This document shows, piece after piece, positions 34,852 through 42,602 of a stretch of DNA of 59,762 bases (position 1 is the first letter of the stretch; each line of letters begins with the position of its first letter). The stretch covers positions 175,055 to 234,816 of the forward strand of contig JAJXUE010000001.1 in the NCBI GenBank assembly GCA_021783135.1, written 5' to 3'. Source of the stretch: Bacillota bacterium (GTDB lineage: Bacteria > Bacillota > Desulfitobacteriia > Desulfitobacteriales > JAJXUE01). The position numbers and the translations under genes were made by a program. Under the pieces are notes generated by a model. That model made no database searches. It was not told where the DNA came from and saw nothing but the letters and a program-made list of their open reading frames with translations.

Positions 34852-34880
34852 ACAGGATTCAGAGGACTTTTAGCGAATTA
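34852..34880 (+). promoter_or_regulatory. SigH-type promoter upstream of ftsEX
   Basis: ACAGGATTC (34852-34860), 11-nt spacer, AGCGAATTA (34872-34880); one mismatch (third W of the -35 half). It is 58 bp before ftsE. In Bacillus FtsEX influences entry into sporulation and SigH drives ftsAZ, so the position is meaningful. Confidence 0.6.
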
Positions 34881-34937
34881 ACTTAGGAATGTGAAAGTTA
34901 AAGACCAACCCGCAACAATAATGGGAGGGACTAATCC

Positions 34938-35627
34938 TTGTTTATACAACTTACGAATGTTTCCAAAACCTATCCCAATGGGGTTAGGGCATTGATTGAT
35001 ACCACTTTGCGCATCGATAAAGGAGAATTCGTTTTTTTGGTAGGACCTAGCGGCGCGGGAAAATCGACCATTGTCAAGCTCTTATTTCGGGAGGAACAAG
35101 CTTCGCGCGGTCAGGTGATGGTTAACGGCAAGAATTTAAGCCGGCTTAGGGACGGACGTGTTCCTTATTTTCGGCGTAATATCGGCATGATTTTTCAGGA
35201 TTTTAAACTTTTAGTTAATAAAACTGTGTATGAAAACGTGGCCTTTGCCCTGCAGGTTGTTGGTGCCAGTTCCAAAGAAATTAAGCAAAAGGTACCTGCG
35301 GTGTTGGCCTTGGTAGGGTTAGACAAAAAGGCTGATTTTCTGCCTACCCAGTTATCAGGTGGGGAGCAACAGCGCGTTTGCATAGCGCGAGCAGTTGTCA
35401 ACAATCCGCCATTGGTGTTGGCGGATGAACCAACCGGTAATCTCGATCCGGAAACCTCTTGGGATATTATGAAGCTATTGTTGGATATTAACAAAAGGGG
35501 CACAACGATTGTCATGGGCACACACGCCAAAGACATTGTCGACAGCCTGCGCAAGCGGGTTATTGCGATGGAGCGGGGACGCATTGTGCGGGACGAAGAG
35601 AAAGGAGTCTACGGCAATGAGTTTTAA
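34938..35627 (+). CDS. ftsE: Cell division ATPase FtsE
   Basis: 229-aa ATPase partner of FtsX, energising control of peptidoglycan hydrolases at the septum or side wall. TTG 34938 follows GGGAGGG by 8 bp. Walker A GPSGAGKSTIVKLL, Q-loop IFQDFKLL, signature LSGGEQQRV, Walker B LVLADEPTGNLDPE, H-loop MGTHA. FtsE-specific VSKTYPNGVRAL and VYENVAFAL support the call. Overlaps ftsX by 11 bp. Confidence 0.95.
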   Translation: MFIQLTNVSKTYPNGVRALIDTTLRIDKGEFVFLVGPSGAGKSTIVKLLFREEQASRGQVMVNGKNLSRLRDGRVPYFRRNIGMIFQDFKLLVNKTVYENVAFALQVVGASSKEIKQKVPAVLALVGLDKKADFLPTQLSGGEQQRVCIARAVVNNPPLVLADEPTGNLDPETSWDIMKLLLDINKRGTTIVMGTHAKDIVDSLRKRVIAMERGRIVRDEEKGVYGNEF

Positions 35628-36498
35628 CGCAATTCGCTATGCGGTGACCGAAACATTCTTGTCCTTGAAACGCAATGGTTGGATGGGGCTGGCCTCGGTA
35701 GCAACCGTAGCTATTTCGCTCATAATCTTAGGCTTTGCTGTGACCTTAGTCTATAACACTACAAAAATTACGGGTAATATCGAGTCAAATATCGAAATTT
35801 CGGCGTTCGTAAACACCGCAGCAACAGCAGCTCAGGTTCAGACACTGCAAAATGAAATCCAACAGCTGCCCGATGTCAAATCGGTATCCTTGATATCGAA
35901 AGAAATAGCCTTGCAGCAATATCAAGCCAGTTTAAACAATCAGGTTCTTTCCGATTTGGGCGGCAGTAATCCTCTGCCAGATAAATTTGTCGTTAAAGCC
36001 CAGCTGCCGGAGCAAGTTGCGGGTTTAGCCGGCAAAATAGGCAGTTTACGTGGTATCGATAAAGTTAATTACGGTCAAGGTGTGGTTGATCAACTCCTGA
36101 GTTTTACCCACTGGGCGCGTTGGGTTGGCATCTCCATTATTGCCCTGTTATCGATAGCTTCTATAGTTTTGATATCCATTACAATTCGCCTTACTGTCTA
36201 TGCCCGGCGGCGAGAAATTCAGATTATGAAGTTTGTAGGAGCCACCGACTGGTTTATTCGCTGGCCTTTTCTGATGGAAGGCCTAATCTTGGGCATTGGC
36301 GGTGCTGTTTTGGGCGGAATCGTTGTAATTTACGGTTACGAAAATTTGGTTAGTTACATCCAGGCAAATCTGTCCTTTGTACCTGTTGTCAAAGACCAAG
36401 GTTTTATGGTTATTTTGGCAGCCGTGTTACTGGGCTCCGGCGCTCTGATCGGTGCTGTTGGCAGTATGTTTTCCTTACACAAGTTTCTCAAGGTTTAA
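35617..36498 (+). CDS. ftsX: Cell division permease-like protein FtsX
   Basis: 293-aa membrane protein with four helices: one near residues 22-45 (GLASVATVAISLIILGFAV), then an extracellular domain (about 45-165), then three helices in the FtsX/MacB C-terminal region (WVGISIIALLSIASIVLI, FLMEGLILGIGGAVLGGI, FMVILAAVLLGSGALIGAV). The cytoplasmic RRREIQIMKFVGATDWFIR loop contacts FtsE. Start ATG 35617 after AAAGGAG; a longer open frame from 35509 overlaps ftsE deeply and has no ribosome site. The M23 coiled-coil hydrolase often encoded next in Clostridia is missing. Confidence 0.95.
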   Translation: MSFNAIRYAVTETFLSLKRNGWMGLASVATVAISLIILGFAVTLVYNTTKITGNIESNIEISAFVNTAATAAQVQTLQNEIQQLPDVKSVSLISKEIALQQYQASLNNQVLSDLGGSNPLPDKFVVKAQLPEQVAGLAGKIGSLRGIDKVNYGQGVVDQLLSFTHWARWVGISIIALLSIASIVLISITIRLTVYARRREIQIMKFVGATDWFIRWPFLMEGLILGIGGAVLGGIVVIYGYENLVSYIQANLSFVPVVKDQGFMVILAAVLLGSGALIGAVGSMFSLHKFLKV

Positions 36499-36629
36499 GC
36501 CAGCCTGCGTCGAAAAATATTTTGCTGTTTTGTTTTTGGTCAACAATGGTGTAGTATTAGCATATACCTCTAAAGGACGAACTCTAGCATGTCATAGGTG
36601 GCGAGAATTAGTATAGGCGGGTGTTGTTA

Positions 36630-37808
36630 TTGTCGGAACGTAAAAAGATTTGGCTGGGGATTTTAGCGGTTATTGTGCTATTTAGCTTTATAGTGACAGG
36701 TACCGTTGCTAGTGTAGTAATTACGAATTATGATCATATTGGTCGCTTAATGAAGATTGTTAGTCTCATTAAGAGTGACTATCTCCAGCCTGTGTCAGAT
36801 ACCCAGTTGATAGACGGCGCTATGAATGGCATTGTGCAATCGCTTGGTGACCAGTACTCTGTCTATTTAAATCCCAAAGATAATCAACAAATGTTTGAAT
36901 CCATTGAGGGTCAATTTGGCGGAGTAGGTATAGTTCTAAGTTTAAAAGATCCCCAGCATTTGACCATAGTAAAGACCATCCCGAATAGCCCAGCAGCAGC
37001 ATCTGGTATTAAGTCAGGCGACATCATCACCAAAGTTGATAAAGTCGAGACCTCAACCATTTCTGCCGATAAAGCTGTTACTATGATGCGTGGCAAAGAA
37101 GGTACCAATGTAACCCTAACGGTATATCGTCCCGCGACAAAACAAACGCTCACATTCACACTCACGCGGGCCATTGTTTCCGTGCCCACGGTGCAAGGTG
37201 AAATGTTGCCGGGAAGTAATGATATAGCATATATAAATATTAGCCAGTTTGCTAGTGATACTGGAACGGAAATGGGTCAGGTCTTAAGTCAATTAATGCC
37301 GAAAAAACCGAAAGGTATAATCTTGGACTTGCGCTATAACCCAGGGGGAGAACTTAATGCGGCAGTTCAGACTGCCAGCTATTTCATTCCTAAAGGGCCG
37401 GTTGTGTATATCGTAAACAAATATGGACACACCGATACGGAACAGGCCGCAGACCACTATCTTGGACTCCCGCTTGTGGTTTTAGTCAATCAGGATTCTG
37501 CTTCAGCAGCTGAAATTTTGTCCGGAGCGATTAAGGATTATGGCACTGGAACGTTAGTAGGAACGAAAACATTTGGGAAAGGTATTGTTCAGACTATTTT
37601 TCAGTTAGATGGGGGCGCGGGTGTTAAATTAACCACTGCCAAATACCTAACACCTAAAAAGCACGACATCAATCATATCGGTATCGAACCAAATGTGCAG
37701 GTCGAGCTTGGCAAAGGGCAAACTGTAGTGCAACCACCGAATTCTACCAGTGATTTTGACAACCAATTGCTGAAAGCAATTGCTGTTTTAAAAGCAAAGA
37801 TGAAATAA
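36630..37808 (+). CDS. ctpA: C-terminal processing peptidase CtpA (S41)
   Basis: 392-aa secreted or membrane-anchored serine protease with a PDZ domain. One N-terminal membrane segment (IWLGILAVIVLFSFIVTG). PDZ at about 95-180 (GVGIVLSLKDPQHLTIVKTI, GIKSGDIITKVD). The protease core has ILDLRYNPGGELNAAV, catalytic Ser292 in NQDSASAAEIL and Lys317 in FGKGIVQT, 25 residues apart as in E. coli Tsp. Start uncertain: TTG 36630 (MSERKKIWL) lies 6 bp after GGCGGGTG; GTG 36621 and TTG 36624 are alternatives. It follows ftsEX, as in related genomes, and is followed by a degenerate paralogue. Confidence 0.93.
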   Translation: MSERKKIWLGILAVIVLFSFIVTGTVASVVITNYDHIGRLMKIVSLIKSDYLQPVSDTQLIDGAMNGIVQSLGDQYSVYLNPKDNQQMFESIEGQFGGVGIVLSLKDPQHLTIVKTIPNSPAAASGIKSGDIITKVDKVETSTISADKAVTMMRGKEGTNVTLTVYRPATKQTLTFTLTRAIVSVPTVQGEMLPGSNDIAYINISQFASDTGTEMGQVLSQLMPKKPKGIILDLRYNPGGELNAAVQTASYFIPKGPVVYIVNKYGHTDTEQAADHYLGLPLVVLVNQDSASAAEILSGAIKDYGTGTLVGTKTFGKGIVQTIFQLDGGAGVKLTTAKYLTPKKHDINHIGIEPNVQVELGKGQTVVQPPNSTSDFDNQLLKAIAVLKAKMK

Positions 37809-37818
37809 ATCTATGCCG

Positions 37819-37846
37819 ATGGCCGCAGGGTAATCCTTGCGGCCAT
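37819..37846 (+). terminator. Hairpin after ctpA
   Basis: ATGGCCGCA/TGCGGCCAT stem with a loop of about 10 nt. A weak U-tract (GTTATTTA) follows. Confidence 0.5.
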
Positions 37847-37920
37847 GTTATTTACTGACACCGGAAATTAGTTCTAGCAGGCATGCTTGTACCATAAAGT
37901 AGAACTAAGGGGGTGAAAGT

Positions 37921-38763
37921 GTGCCCGGCAAGAAGTTTAAACGTGCTATACTCGCGCTTGTTGTTAGCTCGGTGCTGGTTAATAGCTTAGTGGGAGCAGT
38001 ATTAATTACTAACTATCAGCATCTGGGCAGCTTAGTGAAAGTCGTATTACTAGTGAGAGGTCTGGCCCTGCCGCAGGTAACGTGGGGGAAAATGCTAGAT
38101 GGAGCCACAGGGGGAATAGTCGCGTCGCTGCAGGATGAACATTCACTTTATCCTGCACCTGCAAATTATCCGCAGGCAGCAAGGCAGATTGAAAACTCTG
38201 TTATGGCTAAGATAATTTACATACCGCAGAAAGTAGGCTATATCAAAATCAATAGTTTCACTGCTCGGACCGAGCAGGACTTAGCTATGGTATGGCCGAC
38301 AGTAACGCATGCTGAAGGCTTAATCTTAGATCTGCGGGATAACCCAGGTGGCAGTCTGAGCGCAGCAGTTGGCGTAGCAAACTACTTCTTGCCTCCCGGT
38401 CCCGCGGTGCAGTTGGTGTACGGCAATGGTAAGCGGGAAAGCTACCCTGTGCAAGGGAAAGGACTAAAGCTGCCGGTAGTTGTATTGGTTAACCACAAGA
38501 CCGCACGTGAGGCCGAAGTTCTAGCTGCAGCCGAACAGGATAAAGGAACGAGTTTGTTAGTCGGAACTACGACGAGGGGCATAGGAGTACGCCAAACTGT
38601 CTATCAAATAGACGCGAAGACAAGTTTGCAGCTTGCTACGGCTAAGTATCTCTCCCCTCTGGGACGTGGCATTGACACAGTGGGAATTGAGCCTGATGTC
38701 AGTGTAGCGGCTGAGTCAGAAATACTTGATGCTGGGTTGAAGGTTTTAGCAGCAGCTCTGTAG
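37921..38763 (+). CDS. S41 pseudoprotease, CtpA paralogue without PDZ
   Basis: 280-aa paralogue of the preceding CtpA that keeps the membrane anchor and fold but looks inactive. The N-terminus aligns (VVSSVLVNSLVGAVLITNYQH with VVITNYDHIGRLMK). It then jumps from LQDEHSLYPAPANYPQ straight to VGYIKINSFTARTEQDL, so the PDZ domain is gone. The core retains GLILDLRDNPGGSLSAAVG. At the catalytic positions Ser becomes Arg196 (NHKTAREAEVL) and Lys becomes Ile221 (TTTRGIGVRQT), still 25 residues apart. GTG 37921 follows AAGGGGGTG. The intact frame argues for a maintained non-catalytic role, for example as a scaffold or inhibitor of CtpA. Confidence 0.88.
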   Translation: MPGKKFKRAILALVVSSVLVNSLVGAVLITNYQHLGSLVKVVLLVRGLALPQVTWGKMLDGATGGIVASLQDEHSLYPAPANYPQAARQIENSVMAKIIYIPQKVGYIKINSFTARTEQDLAMVWPTVTHAEGLILDLRDNPGGSLSAAVGVANYFLPPGPAVQLVYGNGKRESYPVQGKGLKLPVVVLVNHKTAREAEVLAAAEQDKGTSLLVGTTTRGIGVRQTVYQIDAKTSLQLATAKYLSPLGRGIDTVGIEPDVSVAAESEILDAGLKVLAAAL

Positions 38764-38787
38764 AGTCGGCTTTAGTAGATTCCATAA

Positions 38788-38808
38788 AGTCCATAGTCCA
38801 TAGTCCAT
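38788..38808 (+). repeat. Three tandem 7-bp repeats
   Basis: AGTCCAT three times, between the S41 paralogue and its terminator. Slippage-prone; no function apparent. Confidence 0.8.
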
Positions 38809-38815
38809 AGTAGTC

Positions 38816-38845
38816 AGAAGGCTTTTTTCAGCCTTCTTTTGGTTT
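38816..38845 (+). terminator. Terminator after S41 paralogue
   Basis: 7-bp stem AGAAGGC/GCCTTCT, 8-nt loop, followed by TTTGG then TTTTT. Confidence 0.75.
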
Positions 38846-38935
38846 TTATGGAGATTTTTTAGTTTTAGGTGTGAGTATGATAATTTTAACGCAGGCTACA
38901 CTAAAAAATAGCTAGACAAAAGGGGTGATTTAAAA

Positions 38936-40393
38936 ATGAATCCCCATAAAGTAACAGTGTATGCCTTAGCATTACTTATTGCCTTAAGCGGTTTTGGCAC
39001 CGGCTGTGGTGCCATTAATAAGTTAATGGGGCGTTCCCAACCCAAGCAGTCGCAATCCTCTGAGCAGAAGAAAGGCAAGATTGCAGTGCTGTTAGCACCT
39101 GAAGCAGAAAACCAAGCCCAAATTAAAAAAGGCTTGCAGGATGCCGCGAAAAAAGAAGGAGTTAAGTTGGTTTTTCTCACAGGAGAAACGGCACAAAAAC
39201 TTACCCAACAAGGTAAAGATGTTAAGGCCATTATCATGCAAGGCGGCAACCAAGTTCAGAGCTCAAACCCTATGACCCAAAACGAACAGAAGTCAAAGGC
39301 ACCAATTGTAGCCATCGACCAGGTGCCGGGTGTAGATGTTGCCGCTATGGTTATGCCTGACTACTATCATATTGGTGAATTACAAGCTGATTATCTCAAA
39401 GCCACTTTAAAGCAAGGGAATGTGGTGTTACTTCAGTCCGCGCAGCCTGGTGCCGAAGATGTGGTTGCAGGCGTCAAAACAGGTCTGGCACACAATGCGA
39501 GTTTAAAGATAACTCAGACCTTTGCTAGTCCTACCAAGAATACATCACCCACAGCTGCCTTAGGCGAATACCTTAAAGCAAATCGTACCAAGGTTCAAGC
39601 TATTGTGGCTACTGACAGCAAGTTGGCATTAGAGGCAATTGAGGTACTGAAGGAAAATGCTTTGAGTAAGCAGGTAATGCTCGTTGGGGCCGGAACCGAT
39701 ATCAAGGCAGTTGAGAAGATTGCAAGCGGTGAGTTGAATGCGGATGTGGACAAATCGCCCTATTTGCAGGGCTTATATGCGTATAAATTGGCTTCGCAGT
39801 TGAGTAAACAGCAGGCCACCGATGCTGATAAGACCGTTATTACATCAACTGGCGAAACTCCAACCAAGTTGGTGCCGGTTCAATTAGTACGCCGCGAAAA
39901 TCTGGCGCAGTTTCAAAAAATTTATACCCAGCCAGTAGTTGAACCTGAGGCGGAAGCCGGGAAAGAAAAATCAGGCCAAGCAATGCCAAACGCCGGTGGC
40001 CAAGCGGCAGCAGGAGGCTCTGAAGACGGTAGCGCGCAAGGTAGTAGCTCTGAGGGCGGTGGCGCGCAAGGCGGGCAGAGCGGCAAAAACCAAGGCGGCG
40101 GGCAGCAAAGTCAAGCTACAGCAAGCGGTCAAGCGGCCAAAGCGGCGGGAGTTGCTAAGGTCCGAGAAAAGATACGCACGGAGACAACGCGGGAAATGCT
40201 GGGCCAAGACGGTAAGGTAATCGGGACCGAAAGAGAAGTTAAAGAAGAAGTACGCACTCTCCCGCAGGCTTTACTGGAGGCTACCCAAAAAGAAGCTCAA
40301 GCCCAAGCCCAAAAGTCGCAAGGTCAAACTCAAGACCAACAATCCCAGGACAAAAAATCGTCGCAAGGTCAAAGCAGTAAAGAAGATCAGTAG
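38936..40393 (+). CDS. Orphan periplasmic-binding-fold lipoprotein with Gln/Gly/Ser-rich tail
   Basis: 485-aa exported protein. Probable lipoprotein: hydrophobic signal then GFGTGC (Cys25), a slightly off-consensus lipobox. Residues about 45-325 resemble sugar-binding proteins of the RbsB/LacI type 1 fold: KIAVLLAPEAENQAQIKKGL, IIMQGGNQVQ, GELQADYLKATL, AIVATDSKLALEAIEVL, VMLVGAGTDIKAVEKIASGELN. The last 140 residues are low complexity (Gln, Gly, Ser, Ala), interrupted by a charged segment with REKIRTETTREMLGQ and EREVKEEVRTLP, and end in a Gln-rich run. No permease or ATPase is adjacent. It may act as a sensor or wall-associated protein. ATG 38936 follows AGGGGTGATT. Confidence 0.8.
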   Translation: MNPHKVTVYALALLIALSGFGTGCGAINKLMGRSQPKQSQSSEQKKGKIAVLLAPEAENQAQIKKGLQDAAKKEGVKLVFLTGETAQKLTQQGKDVKAIIMQGGNQVQSSNPMTQNEQKSKAPIVAIDQVPGVDVAAMVMPDYYHIGELQADYLKATLKQGNVVLLQSAQPGAEDVVAGVKTGLAHNASLKITQTFASPTKNTSPTAALGEYLKANRTKVQAIVATDSKLALEAIEVLKENALSKQVMLVGAGTDIKAVEKIASGELNADVDKSPYLQGLYAYKLASQLSKQQATDADKTVITSTGETPTKLVPVQLVRRENLAQFQKIYTQPVVEPEAEAGKEKSGQAMPNAGGQAAAGGSEDGSAQGSSSEGGGAQGGQSGKNQGGGQQSQATASGQAAKAAGVAKVREKIRTETTREMLGQDGKVIGTEREVKEEVRTLPQALLEATQKEAQAQAQKSQGQTQDQQSQDKKSSQGQSSKEDQ

Positions 40394-40410
40394 GCGGCGT
40401 ACCCAAACCA

Positions 40411-40463
40411 AGAGGCTGTTGCAAAACGGACGGAATTGTTCGGATGCAACAGCCTCTTTTTTT
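40411..40463 (+). terminator. Strong terminator before uvrB
   Basis: Perfect 13-bp stem AGAGGCTGTTGCA/TGCAACAGCCTCT with a 21-nt loop, followed by seven T. Confidence 0.9.
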
Positions 40464-40519
40464 AAAATTAAAAAGCGCATGCACTCCGCGTGAACTGAGG
40501 CGCGTTTTCTGGGGTGGTA

Positions 40520-40528
40520 TGCTATAAT
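40520..40528 (+). promoter_or_regulatory. Extended -10 promoter of uvrBA
   Basis: TGCTATAAT: perfect -10 (40523-40528) with the TGn extension, 36 bp before uvrB. No clear -35 at 16-18 bp. I see no clear LexA box (GAACN4GTTC type). Confidence 0.6.
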
Positions 40529-40563
40529 TATTTGGTTAGAAACTGCAAGTAGAGGTGAATCCG

Positions 40564-42591
40564 GTGGAATTTTGCCTAAAAGCTCCCTATCTACCTGACG
40601 GCGACCAACCGAAGGCTATTAACGCTTTGGTAAATGGTATCGAAGCAGGGAAAAAATATCAAACCTTGTTGGGCGTTACTGGATCCGGCAAAACCTTTAC
40701 TATGGCCAATGTCATTCAAACGGTCCAAAAACCAACTTTGGTAATTGCGCACAATAAAACTTTGGCAGCGCAGTTGTATGGTGAATTTAAAGAGTTTTTC
40801 CCGGATAACGCGGTTGAGTATTTTGTCAGCTATTATGACTATTATCAACCGGAGGCCTACGTACCTTCTACAGATACCTTTATCGAAAAGGATTCTTCCA
40901 TCAATGATGAAATTGAAAAAATGCGGCACTCCGCTACCGCAGCGTTGTTTGAACGCAGAGATGTTATTGTTGTAGCTAGTGTTTCCTGCATTTACGGCTT
41001 GGGTTCACCGGATGAATATCGTGACATGGTTTTATCGCTGCGCAAAGGCAGTATATACGAGCGGGACGATATCTTACGAAAATTAATTGAAATTCAGTAT
41101 GATCGCAATGATTTAAATTTTACGCGTGGTACCTTCAGGGTGCGCGGGGACGTAGTGGAAATCTACCCGGCATCATATTCGGAACGCGCTGTACGGGTAG
41201 AACTTTTCGGCGATGAAATTGAACGCATTGTAGAAGTGGACACCCTCACTGGGGAAGTATTAGGCGAACGCCGCCACATCTCCATATTCCCCAACACGCA
41301 CTACATTACTGCCAGAGATAAATTGGAATTGGCGGCAGCTAATATCGAGCAAGAGTTGGAGCAACAACTTGCTTCGCTAAAATCACGTGATAAATTATTG
41401 GAAGTACAACGCCTATCGCAACGAACTTATTACGACCTAGACATGCTGCGCGAGGTAGGTTTTTGCAACGGAATCGAAAACTATTCGCGCCATTTGACTT
41501 TTCGGCAGCCGGGAGAACGTCCGTATACCCTGATGGACTTTTTCCCCAAAGATTTTCTGGTCATGGTAGATGAGTCACATGTCACCCTGCCGCAAGTGAG
41601 GGGTATGTATGAAGGTGATCGCAGCCGCAAAACCACACTCGTAGAGCACGGCTTTCGTTTACCCTCTGCGTTGGATAACAGACCGTTGAAATTTCCTGAA
41701 TTCGAAACGATGATCAATCAAGCTGTATTTGTGTCTGCCACACCAGGCCCATATGAACAGGCCCATTGCCCCACCGTAGTAGAGCAATTGATTCGACCAA
41801 CCGGACTGCTGGATCCACCAATTGATGTCAGACCAAGCAAACGTCAAATTGATGATTTATTGGCAGAAATCCGGGAACGTGTTGAACGCCATGAGCGGGT
41901 ACTGGTCACAACGTTAACCAAGAAAATGGCGGAAGAGTTAACGGATTATTTTAAAGAATTGGATGTTAAAGTACGCTATTTGCACTCGGACATTACCACC
42001 TTGGAGCGGATGGAAATATTGCGCGAACTGCGTCTGGGTGTTTTTGATGTTTTAGTTGGAATTAATTTATTGCGTGAAGGTTTGGATATTCCGGAAGTAT
42101 CTTTAGTGGCAATCTTAGATGCAGATAAAGAAGGCTTCTTGCGCTCGGAACGCTCCCTGATTCAGACTGCCGGCAGGGCGGCGCGTAATGTTGCCGGTAA
42201 AGTTATCATGTACGCTGATAAGATTACAGACTCGATGCAAACGGCAATAAGTGAGACTAATCGCAGGCGTACTGTCCAAGCCGCCTATAACAAGGAGCAC
42301 GGGATTGTACCGCAAAGTATTCGCAAAAACATTCATGAAGTGCCGGAAGCGACCATGGTGGCCGAAAAACAAGCCCAGTACGGCAACGCGATACCGACTG
42401 AGGAAAGAGCGCAACTTATTGCCAATTTAGAAACGGAAATGCACGAAGCAGCGAAAAACCTAGAATTTGAACGTGCGGCAGAGCTACGCGATTTGATGCT
42501 GGAGCTAAAGGCGGACAGCAAGCCAAAGGGCTCGCAAGGGCGGGGCCAAAAAGCCAAGGCCCCGCGTGGGCGGGGTCGCAAAGGACTATAG
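40564..42591 (+). CDS. uvrB: Excinuclease ABC subunit B
   Basis: DNA-damage verifying helicase-like subunit of nucleotide excision repair, 675 aa. The start chosen is GTG 40564, six bases after AGAGGTG, giving [19 protein letters not shown] 40555 lies within that site. Walker [14 protein letters not shown], beta-hairpin [20 protein letters not shown] for damage probing, [11 protein letters not shown], helicase motif VI region [19 protein letters not shown], and the C-terminal UVR motif [14 protein letters not shown] that binds UvrC. Followed 11 bp later by uvrA. Confidence 0.97.
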   Translation: MEFCLKAPYLPDGDQPKAINALVNGIEAGKKYQTLLGVTGSGKTFTMANVIQTVQKPTLVIAHNKTLAAQLYGEFKEFFPDNAVEYFVSYYDYYQPEAYVPSTDTFIEKDSSINDEIEKMRHSATAALFERRDVIVVASVSCIYGLGSPDEYRDMVLSLRKGSIYERDDILRKLIEIQYDRNDLNFTRGTFRVRGDVVEIYPASYSERAVRVELFGDEIERIVEVDTLTGEVLGERRHISIFPNTHYITARDKLELAAANIEQELEQQLASLKSRDKLLEVQRLSQRTYYDLDMLREVGFCNGIENYSRHLTFRQPGERPYTLMDFFPKDFLVMVDESHVTLPQVRGMYEGDRSRKTTLVEHGFRLPSALDNRPLKFPEFETMINQAVFVSATPGPYEQAHCPTVVEQLIRPTGLLDPPIDVRPSKRQIDDLLAEIRERVERHERVLVTTLTKKMAEELTDYFKELDVKVRYLHSDITTLERMEILRELRLGVFDVLVGINLLREGLDIPEVSLVAILDADKEGFLRSERSLIQTAGRAARNVAGKVIMYADKITDSMQTAISETNRRRTVQAAYNKEHGIVPQSIRKNIHEVPEATMVAEKQAQYGNAIPTEERAQLIANLETEMHEAAKNLEFERAAELRDLMLELKADSKPKGSQGRGQKAKAPRGRGRKGL

Positions 42592-42602
42592 TGGAGGCAG
42601 TT

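Noticed and set aside
35509-35616. Longer N-terminus for ftsX
   Set aside because: It would overlap ftsE by over 100 bp without a ribosome site; ATG 35617 has AAAGGAG.
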